Assembly (NCBI RefSeq): GCF_000004075.3
Contig: NC_026657.2
Span: 33,094,732-33,158,731 of the forward strand
DNA length: 64,000 bases
Origin: Cucumis sativus
Taxonomy: Eukaryota > Streptophyta > Magnoliopsida > Cucurbitales > Cucurbitaceae
Direction: 5' to 3'
Numbering within the stretch: the first letter of the stretch is position 1; the number at the start of each line of letters is the position of its first letter. The position numbers and the translations under genes are program-made. Below the pieces are notes generated by a model. It was not told the origin of the DNA, made no database searches, and saw nothing but the letters and a program-made list of their open reading frames with translations. This document shows, piece after piece, positions 1-13,258 of the stretch.

Positions 1-2713
1 GTTTTGATTCTTAGGCTTCTTTAAATGATAGTTTTGGTTCCTTAAGAAATAAAAATAGAAAGAGAGAGAGTTTCTTTTTAAAAGTATCAAGAACACAACA
101 AAAAGTTAAAAAGATATGGTTCAAAATAATCATTTTCAAAGGATATGAACACATACCCATTTTAGTCAAAAGTATAGAGATTAAAATAGTATTATCGATT
201 TTTTTTAATTTTATATTTTAATCTCTCCAACTTTTGAATCCCTCATTTTTAATTTTGGGCTTGAAAAAGGATTGAATGTTATTAAAATTAAAAATGGTGT
301 TATTTTAAGTAAATCTCTTTACTATGAATGTTTTAAATGTGTTGGATTTAGTTTTGGAATGTATTGAAAGTTCTATCTTTTAGTCTTTTCAAGGAAAAAA
401 TAGTTAAAAAGATGATATGTCATTGGATCAGATCTTGTCGATGGCCAAATTAGAAAAGTTTTGAAACCTTTTAAGATTTTTGAATATATCACTTTATTTT
501 GATTTTATGAGTAGAAAAAAGAATTTGATGCCAATGCTTTTGCATTATTTCATCTACTAAAGTTTGCTTTTATAAAATTAAGAAAAGTATCTTTACAAAA
601 AAATAAAAAAAAAATACATATTTGTTACAACCAAGTAAATTTATAATGCTTTGGTTTCCCCATCTAATTTTTTCTATAAATTCTATGCTATGTTATTATG
701 TAATAAATATATATAAAAAAGGTAATAAAACAAATTATAAATCAATTTCATCTAAATAATTTGGAGAACATTAAAACGTGTGAGACTCGACGATTGTTGG
801 CTCATTGTCAAACATAACCTTGATTATTTACTTGTTATAGTTAAGAAACTTTATAGTATAGCAGCATAATCAAATTTGATGGAGTTGATGAAGATTTTAA
901 ATAATGTGCTGAATCAAATTCAGCTTAATTTAATTGATTCCTCGACTACACCATATTTACTACACAAGAGACGTTATTATACGGAGAAATAAGAAATTTT
1001 TAATAAAAAAAAAGCTATCTAATGTAATAGCAACTAAACTTCAATATGGGCTTCCAAATAAAATGAAAAGTTAGTATATGGGCCACCATTCAAAGCCCAA
1101 GCCCAAAAGGTGCACTAAAGTGAATTCGATAAAAGTTACAACTTTAGTCCCTCAATTTTATATAAATATCTATTCTAAAGTATGTCCATAAATCTCAAAT
1201 CTAAACCTCTAACATTTTTCGTGACACTCACATCAAACTTATTCAAAATTTTCAAAACTTAGAAACAAAATAAATCTAAGAGCCTATAAAATAGAATATA
1301 TTTTAGTCAATGAATATTTTTAAAAAACATAGTAATTATAAATACTAAAGTCAACATATGTTTTATGGTCTTTTTTAAGTAATACATTTTTCAAATATAA
1401 AAAAGCCAGTTCGTATAATTCGATTATATAATATATAGTTTCAACTCCATTCCCTAATAAAGCCTTAATTAATGATTCAGGTTTTGTTGTCATAATTTTA
1501 GAAGCTTCAAAATTATTATTTATATATATATATATATATACAAATTTTGGAAAAATGTACACATGAGTAACACTAAATTCTAAAATAATCCAATTTTTGA
1601 AATCAACCCACGTTTTTAATAACATAATATACTAAAATGGACTATTCAACGCCATAATTTTTTGAAGCTTTATAGTTGACTGTACCATCATATGATCTCA
1701 AACTATAATGTTGAATATCTAAAAATTAATTAATTTGAAAACATTATGAAGATATGTAATAAATATCCCCTACTAAATCTGTACATTATAAAGTCATAAA
1801 ATTAAATCTTATTTTGGAATATAAATGCAAGCAAATATTGGGTCATATATTCTCTTGTTAAAATGATACTTAATTGATTAGCATGTGATGAGAAAGCTAA
1901 ATTAAGTTGGAATTTTGAGATTGATTTGGTGACTCCAAGGGGTTTCCAAAAGGTATTTGAGGAATATTGTATTATACTGTTTGCCCTTTAGAGTTGTTCT
2001 CTAACCCATAATTCCATTTTCTTTATTATTATTTTGGCAACAAATTAATGATGAAAATATTTGGTTTCTGAGTTTCATGATCTCAATCTTAAAAGATAAC
2101 TCTATCACATGAATACTTTATATATATATATATATATGAATTCAGAAGTTTAAATCCTAAACTTTAATATCATGATAGTTTCTATATAATTTTTGTATTA
2201 AAATACTATGCTAACGGTAGTTTAAAGAAAAAACTATAACCAAAACGAGGAATAGAGCATTAGTTTTACTTTCAATATTTTCCTTTCTAAAATAAAAATC
2301 AATTTTGTAAGAAAAATAAAGTCGTTAATATAATGTTTCATTTTTAAAAAAAATCTAGAATAAAAAAACAAATAAATTATGTTAAAATATATAACTAGAA
2401 GCTACTAAAATATTAATACACATATATATATATATATATAACAGTGGTGGGTTCTTTTCATACATACAATAATATCATAAGTTTATTCGATTTTGTCAAT
2501 TTGTTATTTTTATTATATTTGAAAATATTTAAACAATTTTATCATTTAAAATATTTGATTAATTAAAAAAACTATCTTACTTTTTTAAAAAAATTATAAT
2601 AAAAGGATAACAAAATCACAATAAAATTTATAGGTAGCTAAAAGGTTTAAAAGTTTAAATTTTGAAAATAAAAACTAAAACAAAAAACTACTTTTTTTTT
2701 TCTCCAAATGAAA

Positions 2714-2788
2714 AGTAGCTTTGGATTTGAAATGACTATTTATGAGTCGAAGATTATAAGTAGCTTCGGATTTGAAATGACTATTTAA
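2714..2788. repeat. Two-copy tandem repeat, period 45 bp
   Basis: A 29-base unit beginning AGTAGCTTTGGATTTGAAAT is repeated 45 bp downstream with a single T-to-C change. The spacer between the units is unique. No coding or structural role is visible. Confidence 0.75.
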
Positions 2789-3214
2789 AACACAATCATT
2801 ATTCTAAGGAAGAAGAAGAACAATTATACTTTAGCACAATTCAAGATTTAATTCAAGATTTAGGTTCAATTTGCTATAATAAATCGTAAAAAAATGTAAA
2901 ATTACAAAAAAAAAAGGTTACAAAATAGTTTTAGTAAACAAACTATTAATTTTTTGTAGGTTTTAAATATGTTTTTTAGATTTCTGAAAACATTTGAGGA
3001 AAGAGAATAGATAAAAAAAATGGTTAATTTAACATTGAATGATTCATAATTTAAACAAATGATCGAGGAAGATTTGTGTTCAAACATTTATTAAAAGATT
3101 TGCAGTTTGTGTGTTATAATTTTATATTTATAGGAACGAAAGTGAAGGTATATACAACATAACAAAAGCTCGATTGTAAATTGACTCAATAGATAAAACA
3201 TCAATTATTATAAA

Positions 3215-3370
3215 TAGTTGCAAATATAACAATTAAGTTTAAAATATTAATATGCAATAATAACATTTTTAAAAAATTACAAATATAATAAAATCGATAA
3301 AAGTTTATCGCTAATAGATTATAAGAGTCTATCAACAATAGAAGTCAATTATTGATAAATTTTAGTCGTG
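3215..3370. repeat. Dispersed TATCA/TGATA-type repeat fragment
   Basis: The stretch contains 'aaaattacaaatataataaa' followed by short units built on ATCGATAAA, TAGATT and CTATCAACAATAGAAG. The same combination, an AAATATA(A/G)CAAA tract next to TATCA/TGATAG units, recurs near 29.8, 38.7, 42.2-43.0 and 57.9 kb. This suggests a dispersed, highly degenerate family. Class and boundaries are unknown. Confidence 0.45.
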
Positions 3371-6300
3371 TATTTGTATACCATTATTATTTGGAAAAGG
3401 GTTGATTCATAGTTAGCTTAAGGAATAGAAGAAATGACATCATCCATCACATGGGGAATTTTTATTTAATTCATCTTCATCACATTCCTCCATTCAAGAA
3501 ATTCGATGAAGTACACAAAATCTTGATTCATGGATTGAGGTTTCCTAAACCAATCCAAATTCTCTCTTATTTTACTTTCAATTTTTTTAAAATATCAAAA
3601 CTAATATATATATATATATATATATACACACTTTCTTATTTAAAAGTTTACTGTCTAAATTATTTGTTACAATTAATTGGTGTTTAAAAACAACTAATTA
3701 TAAGAATTAAGAAGAAGTGGAGTCAAGTGAAGAATTAAAATGTTATTGATGATATATGGTTTTAAAATTAAAATGAAGAAGAAAGAGAGAGGTTAGGAAT
3801 AATGGGAGGGTCCATATTATTAGAGTAAGAAAGATGGAGGGAAGGAAAGGCATCCATTATTGATGAAAGAAAAGGGAGAGAGAATGATGGGTTTTTTGGT
3901 TGGGAAGAAAAGGAAAGGACAAAACAAAGGCATCCATATAATGTTGTTTAAAAGTTAAGAGTTTGAAGGGATTCTGGGAAACATAGTTTTCCATTTAAAT
4001 TACTATTGGATTATTGTATGATTCTTATATATATGTCTGTGTATGTCCTATCACACACTTATTTTTTCATATACCAATTTTGGGGGCCCTCTAATTCTTC
4101 ATCATTTCCCCCCACAAATTTTGTATTATATATGTATGAATTACGAAACCAAAAAAAAAAAATGTTGGGTAACTTTTTTGTTTTTTGTTTTTTGAAATTA
4201 AATTTTGAAAAACAAGCTGTTTAATTTGGTAAATTAGAAAGGAAAATTGAAAGCGAAAAAAGAAATTAAAATGATAAAACTTTCTATTATCATTATATTA
4301 TATCTTTTCGTACCGTCTCAAGTACCAACTATAGATTTTTTTAAAATTATTTTTCTTCAAAAGTAAGATTCTAAAATGTTTCTTAAAAAATCAAATTCTC
4401 ATTTAAATAGTTATTTATTTATTTATTATAAACTTTTTTTACTTCATTTATATTTTGTTATCTACTTTTTGACATACCAAAATGGTTTAAGAGATACACT
4501 GTTTCTAATTTTTTTCCAAAAGTAAAATGTGTTTGAATTTTGTGCAAGGAATTTTCACACATTTATCAAATTACATGAGTAAAAGAACATTCTTTTATAA
4601 TTCTTTTTTTTTTTTTTTGCATAAATGATAATACCTAATTTATTTCGAGGTTGATGGAATTTGTAAACAAAGTAAATTTTGCAATAATGTGCACTTATAT
4701 ATTTTTGGAGCAATTAGCAATTGAAATTAAGATATATTTAGTTTAATTTATATATATAAAATAACCATCTTACAAATTAATAAAATAAAAAGGTAAAGTT
4801 ATCATAACTTTTTAAGGAAAAAAGAAATTATATGATTATCTAATGACGTGCTGTTTAAAGAAATACTTTTCAAAGTTTCCATGTGAAAGCATTAGACTTG
4901 TGCTTTTATGATTTAATAATGTTGTTACAATTAAAATAATAAAAACAACTTAGGGAAAAGTTTCTCCATATTAATATGATGTTTATTTATATATTTAAAA
5001 AACATTGTATTTTTGGAATTTACCTGATTTTATTCATGTTGTCATTAAAAAATTTGATACTCCTTGATTTCATGGTGTCAGCTACAACTTGAGATTACAA
5101 CCAATAAAATACATATATATGTATGTATGTATTAAGTATATTTTATATACTTAGTGGATTGATTTTTGGAAGTTAGGTTAAAGTTATATATTTAGATGGT
5201 TTTCTTTGGGCTAAGTTTGTTTAGCATTTATCTGTTTTTTTTTTTTTACGATACTTAAGGTATAATATGTTGATTAAGTAGGTAATTACAATTTTTTTTT
5301 CTTAAGAGAGATAATAATTACTTGCATTTAGTGATCAATTATAGCTATGGACATAAATTTACTGTATGGTTGTCATGCATAAAAATGTAACTATATTTCA
5401 AAGTTATATGTCTAGAGTGGAGTGTTATTGAGTTGTATTAATAAAAGAGAATAATTAATTTAATTAATTAATTACTAATGTTGTATTATTGGAGCTTATA
5501 ATAAGAATGTGTTTAAGATCTTTTTGTTTACCTAAAAGAACGTTAAGGGTTCTTTTTTTAGTAAAAGATATGAAGTTGTAAATGTTCAACTAAGATCATT
5601 TTTTCTATCATTGACAAATAGTTAAGAAACCCGAAACTTTGACACGTATTAATTGTGTTAAAAAGTTAATAATCAAATCTTACAACGAGAAATTAAAATA
5701 TGAAACATTTTTTTAGTGGAATTTGTATGTTCTATACAAAAGAGACGTAACGTGGTTTAAGAAAACTTGTATGTATAAAACGTTTGATACAATTCTTTAT
5801 ATATCTATTTTATTCCGTCACTTTTCTAGATTAGTTCATAGGAAAATATTTTGAAAAGTATATAAAAAACTTATGAGGAAAGGTATGAAAAATTAGAGCA
5901 CAATATCCGTGTGTTATATTCCTTTTGTTGCAATTCTTTTTCGAACTTTCATTCAATATGCATGAGTACCAATAATCAGTGTTTGTTAGGGTTAATTCAA
6001 TTATAATTTATATACATTTTTGCTTGTGTGTTATATATTGAAATAAATTACAAAAATGGTTGTTGATATTTTTCATTTCTCGTTGTTTGTTGCTTGTTTT
6101 ATTTGTTGATTTTTTTCTCTAGCTTCTTTTTTTGATTAATTAATGTAATTTGATACTCGATAATTCCTACTTAATACATTTAAACGAAGGACAACTTGAA
6201 GAAAAATATCAAAACAATAACAAGTACTAAAAGTGTGTGAGTTAAATATCAACACATGTGTACACAGTAAACAAGACGATTGTTTTCGCAATAGGTTATA

Positions 6301-9300
6301 CTACATACATTTCAAACGTGTGGCTACCATTCCATATTACTCTCTAAAAAGAAAATTAAAATGAAAAGAATGTCATGTGCAATTCTTGAACACAACTTCT
6401 ACCAAATTTAAATATGTTGTCGTTACTATGATTTCTCCACGTTTGATAAAGAAATAAACCCTACAAGCATTTTTTAATAACTCAAAAAATTCAAAACGAA
6501 AGGTTGAGATTAAATCAACGATTAAAATAGTAGTAATTGTTTCACTTATAGATATTTTCAAGATGGGATAAGATATATATGTGGTTTATATTGTGATCGT
6601 CCTCCTCTATTCCATTAACTCCTCTCTTGAAATTATTTGTTTTTACAGATATATTTTAAATCTCAATTAAATAAAATAAAATTGTTTTACTTTAATTTTT
6701 TTTTGTATTTAAACGAGGGAAGTTATGATACTATTAGATTAAAATTATAATATGGAATGGAGTAAAGATTATAGATTCACGTTAGAAGGGTAAAGATTAT
6801 ATATATATATAAAGTGTGTTTGATATGTTGTGGAGACATAAGTTTTGAATAGACGTAAGTGATGGTCTATTAATGGGGAAGGAAAATTAGAAAAAGGAAT
6901 AATGTAGGAAGGCATTGACTACAAATAAATAAAAAGCATCATAAACACTTTTCACATATTTCATTTCATAATGCCATCAAATCAAACCGCAAAATACGGA
7001 AACAAATCAAAAGATTTTAACCATTCTCAAATCAAACTATCAAAATAAATTCCAATATATATATATTATTAATAAAGTTTAACACTCCATATTTCTATTT
7101 AAATGTTTATATCACTAAAACAAAATTCTTTTTTTTATTATTATTATATGGGAGGAGGGCCAAAATTAGAGGAGAGAGAAAAATGTCATTCATTGAAAAT
7201 AAAAATATAAAAAATGACAAACAAAATCATTAAAAAGACTTTTTTTTTTCTCTTTATTTATCAATTATTCTATTTTTGACAATTTTGTTTTTGAAGATGA
7301 AGACTTCTAAATTAGAAAATGTATGATAATTTCTTTTAATTATTTGCTGGGCGGTTTTATTATATCACAAAATGTATTACATTGATCATAAAGGAGAAAC
7401 AAAATATCATTAATATAAATAATAATTATTTTAAGAGAAATTGTTATCTCTAATTGAATTTTTGTTATATTATGCAAATAGTTTCAATATTTTGCTATTT
7501 TTGAAAATGTTTGGATACATGTGAAATTAAAAATTAAAAAATTTGTTTGTATAGCTTACCTATAACATCAATTTTATTAATGTATGTAATATATCTTGAA
7601 AGAAGAAACATTGTAATAAATACATTGATTTAAAATTAAGTAGAACGAACTTGTTGACTTGTGAAAATAAAATTAAAAGAAAAAAATTACTTTACATGAC
7701 TTGACCTCACCTCAAAACATAATTTTGTTAAAAGGACAGACGGCTGGAAAAAGTAATTAGATCAAATTAAATTAAACTCACAAATTATATATCTTCTTGA
7801 AATTCATGCATTGTCTTCTTTTTTTCCTTCCTCTTTTACATTTGTTGGCAACTTTGGAAACAATTAATATAAATCAACTTTTTAAAAAAATCATATATAT
7901 ATATATTAAATAGTTAACACTTAATTAAGAATATATGAATTAGATGAAAGTAATTTTTCGGAGTTAGCACTTTCATAATTTAACATTCTTGTTTCAAACT
8001 CTCACAATCCTATAATCAATGGAGGTTGTAGTAGATAGTTTACAAAAATATGAAAAGCAATAACTATAATTATATAGTGGTAGCAAATGTATAAAGGAAT
8101 GCATTATTAATGTATCCTATGGATGGAGTTTTTTTTTTTTTTTTTAATTACCATTTATTGTGAGAGGAAGATCAAACAATCATTCTTTAAATAGTAATTA
8201 ATATTGTTATCTACTAAAGTACATACAATTATTTGTTTAATTGATAGTTTGCATACTTAATGAAATTAAAAGAATATGATATGGATACTTTATTCACATG
8301 CGCCTAAGATACGTTATAGTGTTATTTCATCTTTTCTACTTTATGTTAAATATGATTAAATAGTTAATTGAAAGAAATTGATGATTTGAAAATGATCCAA
8401 CAATAATGGAGTGTTAAGTTTGTTAAGAGAAATAAAATATTGTGTGTATTGATTTTATGAGTATATTATTAGATAGTTTTATTTATTTGGTTATAATGTG
8501 GGTAACAGTTAAATGTCACAATTTTCAAATCTTTCATCTTTAATGGGTGAATCTTTGTGTGGGGCTGACTTATATGTGAATAAGATGACTTTAAACTCGA
8601 AAAGGAAGTTAATTTATAAATTTTGATTTGAAACCCAAGTCACTGTCAAAATGATTTCTCTCTATTTTTCTTTTCTCCTCTTTGTTATGATTTGGTGATT
8701 AATAAGCTTTTGTTTTTTCCCCTATAAATGTATATGATTATGAAAACTATGTATTGTTTAAGCTTAATTTATTAAGATCTTATTCACTTTCAACCAGATA
8801 TCACTTAACTAAATATATAAACGAGAGATTGACATGGACAAAATATATATATATATAATTTACAAAATAAGTATATTTAAAATAGTTTCATCATTTTGCT
8901 ATTTTTTTAAAAATGTCCGCATATAAATATTGTTAACAAGAAAAATATAAGATATTCTAAAATTTTAGTGGACAATTTTACGAGAAATAAAAAAAAAAGA
9001 AAGAAAAAACCAATCTAGAAATATACTTTTTGTTTTTGTTAGTAAGGTTTGATTAGAAGTAAGAAACACGTACAATTTGATTTTATAAATCTAGCATAAT
9101 ACGATTCATAGTTTTTATATTCAATTGTTTTTAAAAGGTTGGTAGCTAAAAATAATCGTTAGTCACAAAATTTCGAACCAAAGTCAATTATATTATTTAT
9201 AATGATTAATAAATATGTAAATGAATTAGTAATGGTTAAGTTTGTAGATACTTTAGTACTTAATTAATAAACGGGTAATATCCTTCTAAAACTAATCTTC

Positions 9301-11835
9301 AGTTTTAGTTATTAGTGCTAATTAGTGTCTGTTTTAATTAATTGTATAACGTTTTACTATTCTCTCGTTATAGTTAAAATAAAATTTAAAATGTCACGTC
9401 ACAATAGTTTAAATTGATTAGTAAAAATTTGAGGTTAGGAATATAAATATTGAAATTAAAATAACACTTAAATTTCAAATATAAAACTGTAATATTTTGA
9501 AAGATGTACATGTAGTTTTATTAAATAAAAGAAAATATAGAAACATCAATATATAATGCTCTTTAAAACTAATTTTGTCTACACTGGACATATTTTTCAA
9601 GGAGGAAAAAGAGAGAATGAAAATGTGAATTGGTATTTGCTAAAAGAATGCTAATTTTTAAAAATTGATTGGTTTGAATAAACTTCAGGCATTTTGTGTG
9701 GTCTCCAAATTATTCCTAACGATGATCATACCTCTTTGGTTTAAGTTTGGAATACCAATTCTAACCACTACTATTGATTGTTGGTTTTTTATTCTTTCTA
9801 ATTTTAATTTTAGTCCATTTTTTAGGTATAAAATTAAAAATAGGTAATAAGAGTTATTTAATTAATTAAAATATAAAAGATCAAAATTAAGGAGAAATAA
9901 AATCTAATTACAGTATTAATCAATCTGAAAAAAAAAAAAAACTCATTATTTGAAAGTAAAGATACGAATAGAAAGAAAATACCAAAATAACTAATTGCAT
10001 GTTCCTACCAACTTTTTATTTGTAAGATGTGCAAATAACTTCAAAATAACAAGAGGAGTATTTTGAAATATTAAATACTAGGTCACTTTATAAACAATCA
10101 AAATGAGTATAATTCTGATAATTGAGGTGCATTGTCAATTATTTTTATTCGTGCAATAACATCATATTTAGCCTATTTTTCCATACGTTTTTATAATTTT
10201 AAGAACTAAATTTACTATTTGACAATATAAGTATGTAAAGTAGATTTGTTAAAAAGTGTAAAAAAAAAAAATCCTATAACTACATAAAAGTTTACTGTGC
10301 AAATTGTAATTAAAAAAGAAACATTTGGATGAAAACAAATTTGATAGAAAGTTAAAGAAAGAAATCTTGGAAACAAATCCCAATTCTTGTGTCCATTATA
10401 TACAAATAATAATAATTGAACGAAGCATGTCCCACTTCCCGATCACTTGGGAAGATATTGGGGACGATTCGTCTTATATATAAATAATAAAATACTATTC
10501 TCCCCATTTTTTTTTTATTGTTTTTAAATCTCTCAATCGCTTGCTTCCAATTCAATATATATTCGTATTTATTCATGTATGTATTTAGAGAAAATAATTT
10601 ATTTTACTTTTGTAGATGGAAGAATCAAATATTTGATCTTAAACTCAATAATATAAGATCCATCATATATCTTTCAAATGGCTTTCTAAAATATCAATGT
10701 TATTCTTTTAAAAATATGATCTCATAGCAAATGAAAGAAAAAAAAAGTTTTTAAGGATTGATAAGATCCTATTTTAAATTAGTTGTGTCAAGTTGTAAGG
10801 GGTTTCTTAATAAAAATGTGTAATAAGTTTCTAAACAGTAGTTTAAAATTTGAACAATAAATCTAAAATATTCCAAAAAAAGCAACTTTTTTCTTCATAA
10901 TTTTGAAGTTTTAAAAGTATATTTTATCCATCTCCTTCCACTTATTTGCTAATCTTCTTTAATTATTATTTTCAATTTAAAGTGTAATATCAACCTTTCA
11001 AATAGTAATTAAAAAACATTAAAGTTAAAAAAATAGTAAAAAATACAAAAAAAACTATTTACACTCGTGAATCAAGATTACATATTTAAATTTAATATAC
11101 GATTAACAAAAATTGTTGGATATTGATACACAATTCTTTAGATGTGGGTACAATATCATGTACCAAATCTATAAGATCGCGTATCTAATATAAAAAGAAG
11201 ATTGAATACCAAATATAAATACACGATCTTGAAAAAATGGTTAAATATTGATATTTGATCATTTAGATTTGGATATCATTTCATACCTAATTGCTATTAT
11301 AAGAAGAATGACACATCGTGACTAATTAATTGCATGTTGATTGAGGCATTATTGATATTTTTCATTGAAGACATATGGTGACAATGTATACCGTGTACAA
11401 ATTTTGGTTTTTTAAATAGTTTATTTTTCCTATTTTTAAAAAACCAAAAATTAAAAAAGTTTAATATTATTTTAGTTATTGTTTTCTAATTCAAAACCTT
11501 AATTTTAATTCCTATACTATCAAAAATTTGGTTGGTTTTAGTTTTTATAATTTACTTTTAAAAAACAATCAATTTGGTTGGATCAAAATAGTTAACTTAA
11601 AAAAAAAAAAAAAGTTCAAATAACAAAATGAAACAGGGTTTAAAATTTAAGAAAATATGTGAACCACCAAAGTAATCCAAAGTTAAGAACATAAAAGAGA
11701 AAAATAAATATTTGAAAAGTAACGTGACGAAAGAGACTAAAATCAAATAGTATTTTTATTTCCTAAAAAAAATAAAATAGTATTTAAAATTTTGAATAAA
11801 ATAAATACATATGAAGTTAGAAAAAAAAATTCGGA

Positions 11836-11863
11836 AGATTTGCAACAAAATCCGGTCGGATCT
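11836..11863 (+). promoter_or_regulatory. Cluster of (A/G)GAT(T/C) cores upstream of the response regulator
   Basis: Within 28 bases there are AGATT, GGATT (on the reverse strand), GGATC and AGATC (on the reverse strand), about 160 bp before the response-regulator start codon. AGAT(T/C) and GGAT(T/C) are the known core target motifs of type-B response regulators, which induce type-A genes. The motif is short, so chance clustering in this base composition is possible; the assignment rests on position and gene identity. Confidence 0.35.
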
Positions 11864-12019
11864 TGCTTCGTGTGATGTTAATCGTGGTGGGTCTTTTTTT
11901 TTTTTTTTTTCCTTTTCTTTTATATAATTTTTTTCCCTTCCTCTTAAAACCAACGCAAACCCACCAAATTTTCCCCCTCTCTCTCTCTTTCTTTCCTGTG
12001 ATTCTGAATTTGAAGCAAA

Positions 12020-13258
12020 ATGGTTATGGCTGCCGATTCCCAATTCCATGTTCTTGCCGTTGATGATAGCCTCATAGATAGAAAGCTCATCGAAAGGCTT
12101 CTCAAAACCTCCTCATATCAAGGTATTTTTAATTTTATTTTTTAAACTTTTATGCATATATTCTAAATTTAAATTCCCAATTTCTTTTCATTTTTTTTTT
12201 TTCTGATTTGGATTTGTTTTTCTGTAGTTACTACGGTTGATTCTGGTAGCAAGGCCTTGGAATTTCTTGGTTTGATTCAAGAACATCAACCTACAAACTT
12301 CAAATCGTCTTCTAATTCTTCTTTTTCCTCCCCTAATAATCATCATCAGGTTATTCAATTTCAGATTTGGATTCATTTTTTTCTCATTCCAATCTATTCC
12401 CTTCCCCTGTTTCTGAAATTTTGTGTTTGTTCAGGAAGTGGAAGTGAATCTTATCATCACTGATTACTGTATGCCTGGAATGACTGGCTTCGATTTACTC
12501 AAGAAAGTTAAGGTAAAAAAGCAAAAAGAGAGAAATTCTATAGTGTTTCTTAGTTCTACTTTTTTTTTAAAATTTTCTGTAGAATGCGTTTGTCTTGTTT
12601 CGGACACCACTTGTTTGATGAAAAATCTCATAGAATATTTTTCTCACCTAACTTTTCTATTCTAATCAATTAGATCTGAAAATTCTGTTTTCCTCTGTAA
12701 CTAATTAGGAATTTACCTAACTTTCCTGGAAAATCTATTTTTATCGAGAAACAAACAGAGAAATAAGTAAAGAATTTGTGTGAAATTGCAGGAATCAACA
12801 TCGCTAAGAAACATACCAGTGGTGATAATGTCATCGGAAAACGTACCTTCAAGAATCAACAGGTAACGATTTGCAATTTTGATTTGGCCTCGATCTGTGA
12901 TATCGCACGATCGGAAACTGATGGAGTCGGATTGGATTAATTTGAAAGCAGATGTTTAGAAGAAGGCGCGGAGGAGTTTTTTCTGAAGCCAGTTCGATTG
13001 TGCGATGTGAATAAACTGAAACCGCATATGATGAAGACGAAAGTGAAGGAAGATCAAAATCGAGAAGAAGGAGAAGAAGAATCAAGAACAGAGACCGAAT
13101 TGAAGTTGGTACAAGAAGAAGAAGGGGAAATTGAGTTTGAGATGATGAGTAAGAAGAGAAAGGGAGGTACGGAAGAAGAAGAAGAAGAAGGTTTGGAGGA
13201 GGAGATGAGAAGAAGAAGAAGAAGATACAACAACAATGGCGTCGCAACGGCGATTTGA
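12020..13258 (+). CDS. Type-A two-component response regulator (ARR8/ARR9-like)
   Basis: Cytokinin-pathway response regulator that accepts phosphate from histidine phosphotransfer proteins and damps the signal. Five exons join in frame: 12020-12122, 12228-12349, 12435-12512, 12792-12862 and 12952-13258, giving 226 residues. The receiver domain fills residues about 9-145. It has the acidic pair D15-D16, phosphoacceptor D85 in [13 protein letters not shown], and K137 in FFLKPVRL. There is no GARP/Myb DNA-binding domain, hence type A. The N-terminus ([20 protein letters not shown]) and the terminal GVATAI resemble Arabidopsis ARR8/ARR9. A serine/asparagine-rich insertion sits at residues about 56-74. 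The tail after residue 150 is unusually rich in Glu, with a run of six Arg, encoded by GAA/GAG/AGA triplets. The start is the first ATG after a CT-rich leader; MVM leaves a second in-frame ATG two codons later. Confidence 0.95.

Larger units (their letters stand above)
1..11820. other. AT-rich intergenic region, no supportable gene
   Basis: No open frame here has coding character: the frames are short, phenylalanine/leucine/lysine-rich translations of AT-rich DNA with no recognisable motif or plausible exon chain. The stretch holds TA microsatellites (near 1521-1540, 2120-2136, 2420-2439, 3604-3627), a two-copy tandem repeat near 2714-2788, a degenerate repeat fragment near 3215-3365, purine-rich blocks (3780-3960 and 7150-7190) and a diverged tandem duplication near 11098-11285. 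Unrecognised old transposon debris is likely. A non-coding transcript cannot be excluded from sequence alone. Confidence 0.7.

Noticed and set aside
1500-1560. Hairpins from TA runs as microRNA or terminator-like structures
   Set aside because: They are simple (TA)n microsatellites; no known mature miRNA sequence was recognised on either arm here or elsewhere in the window.
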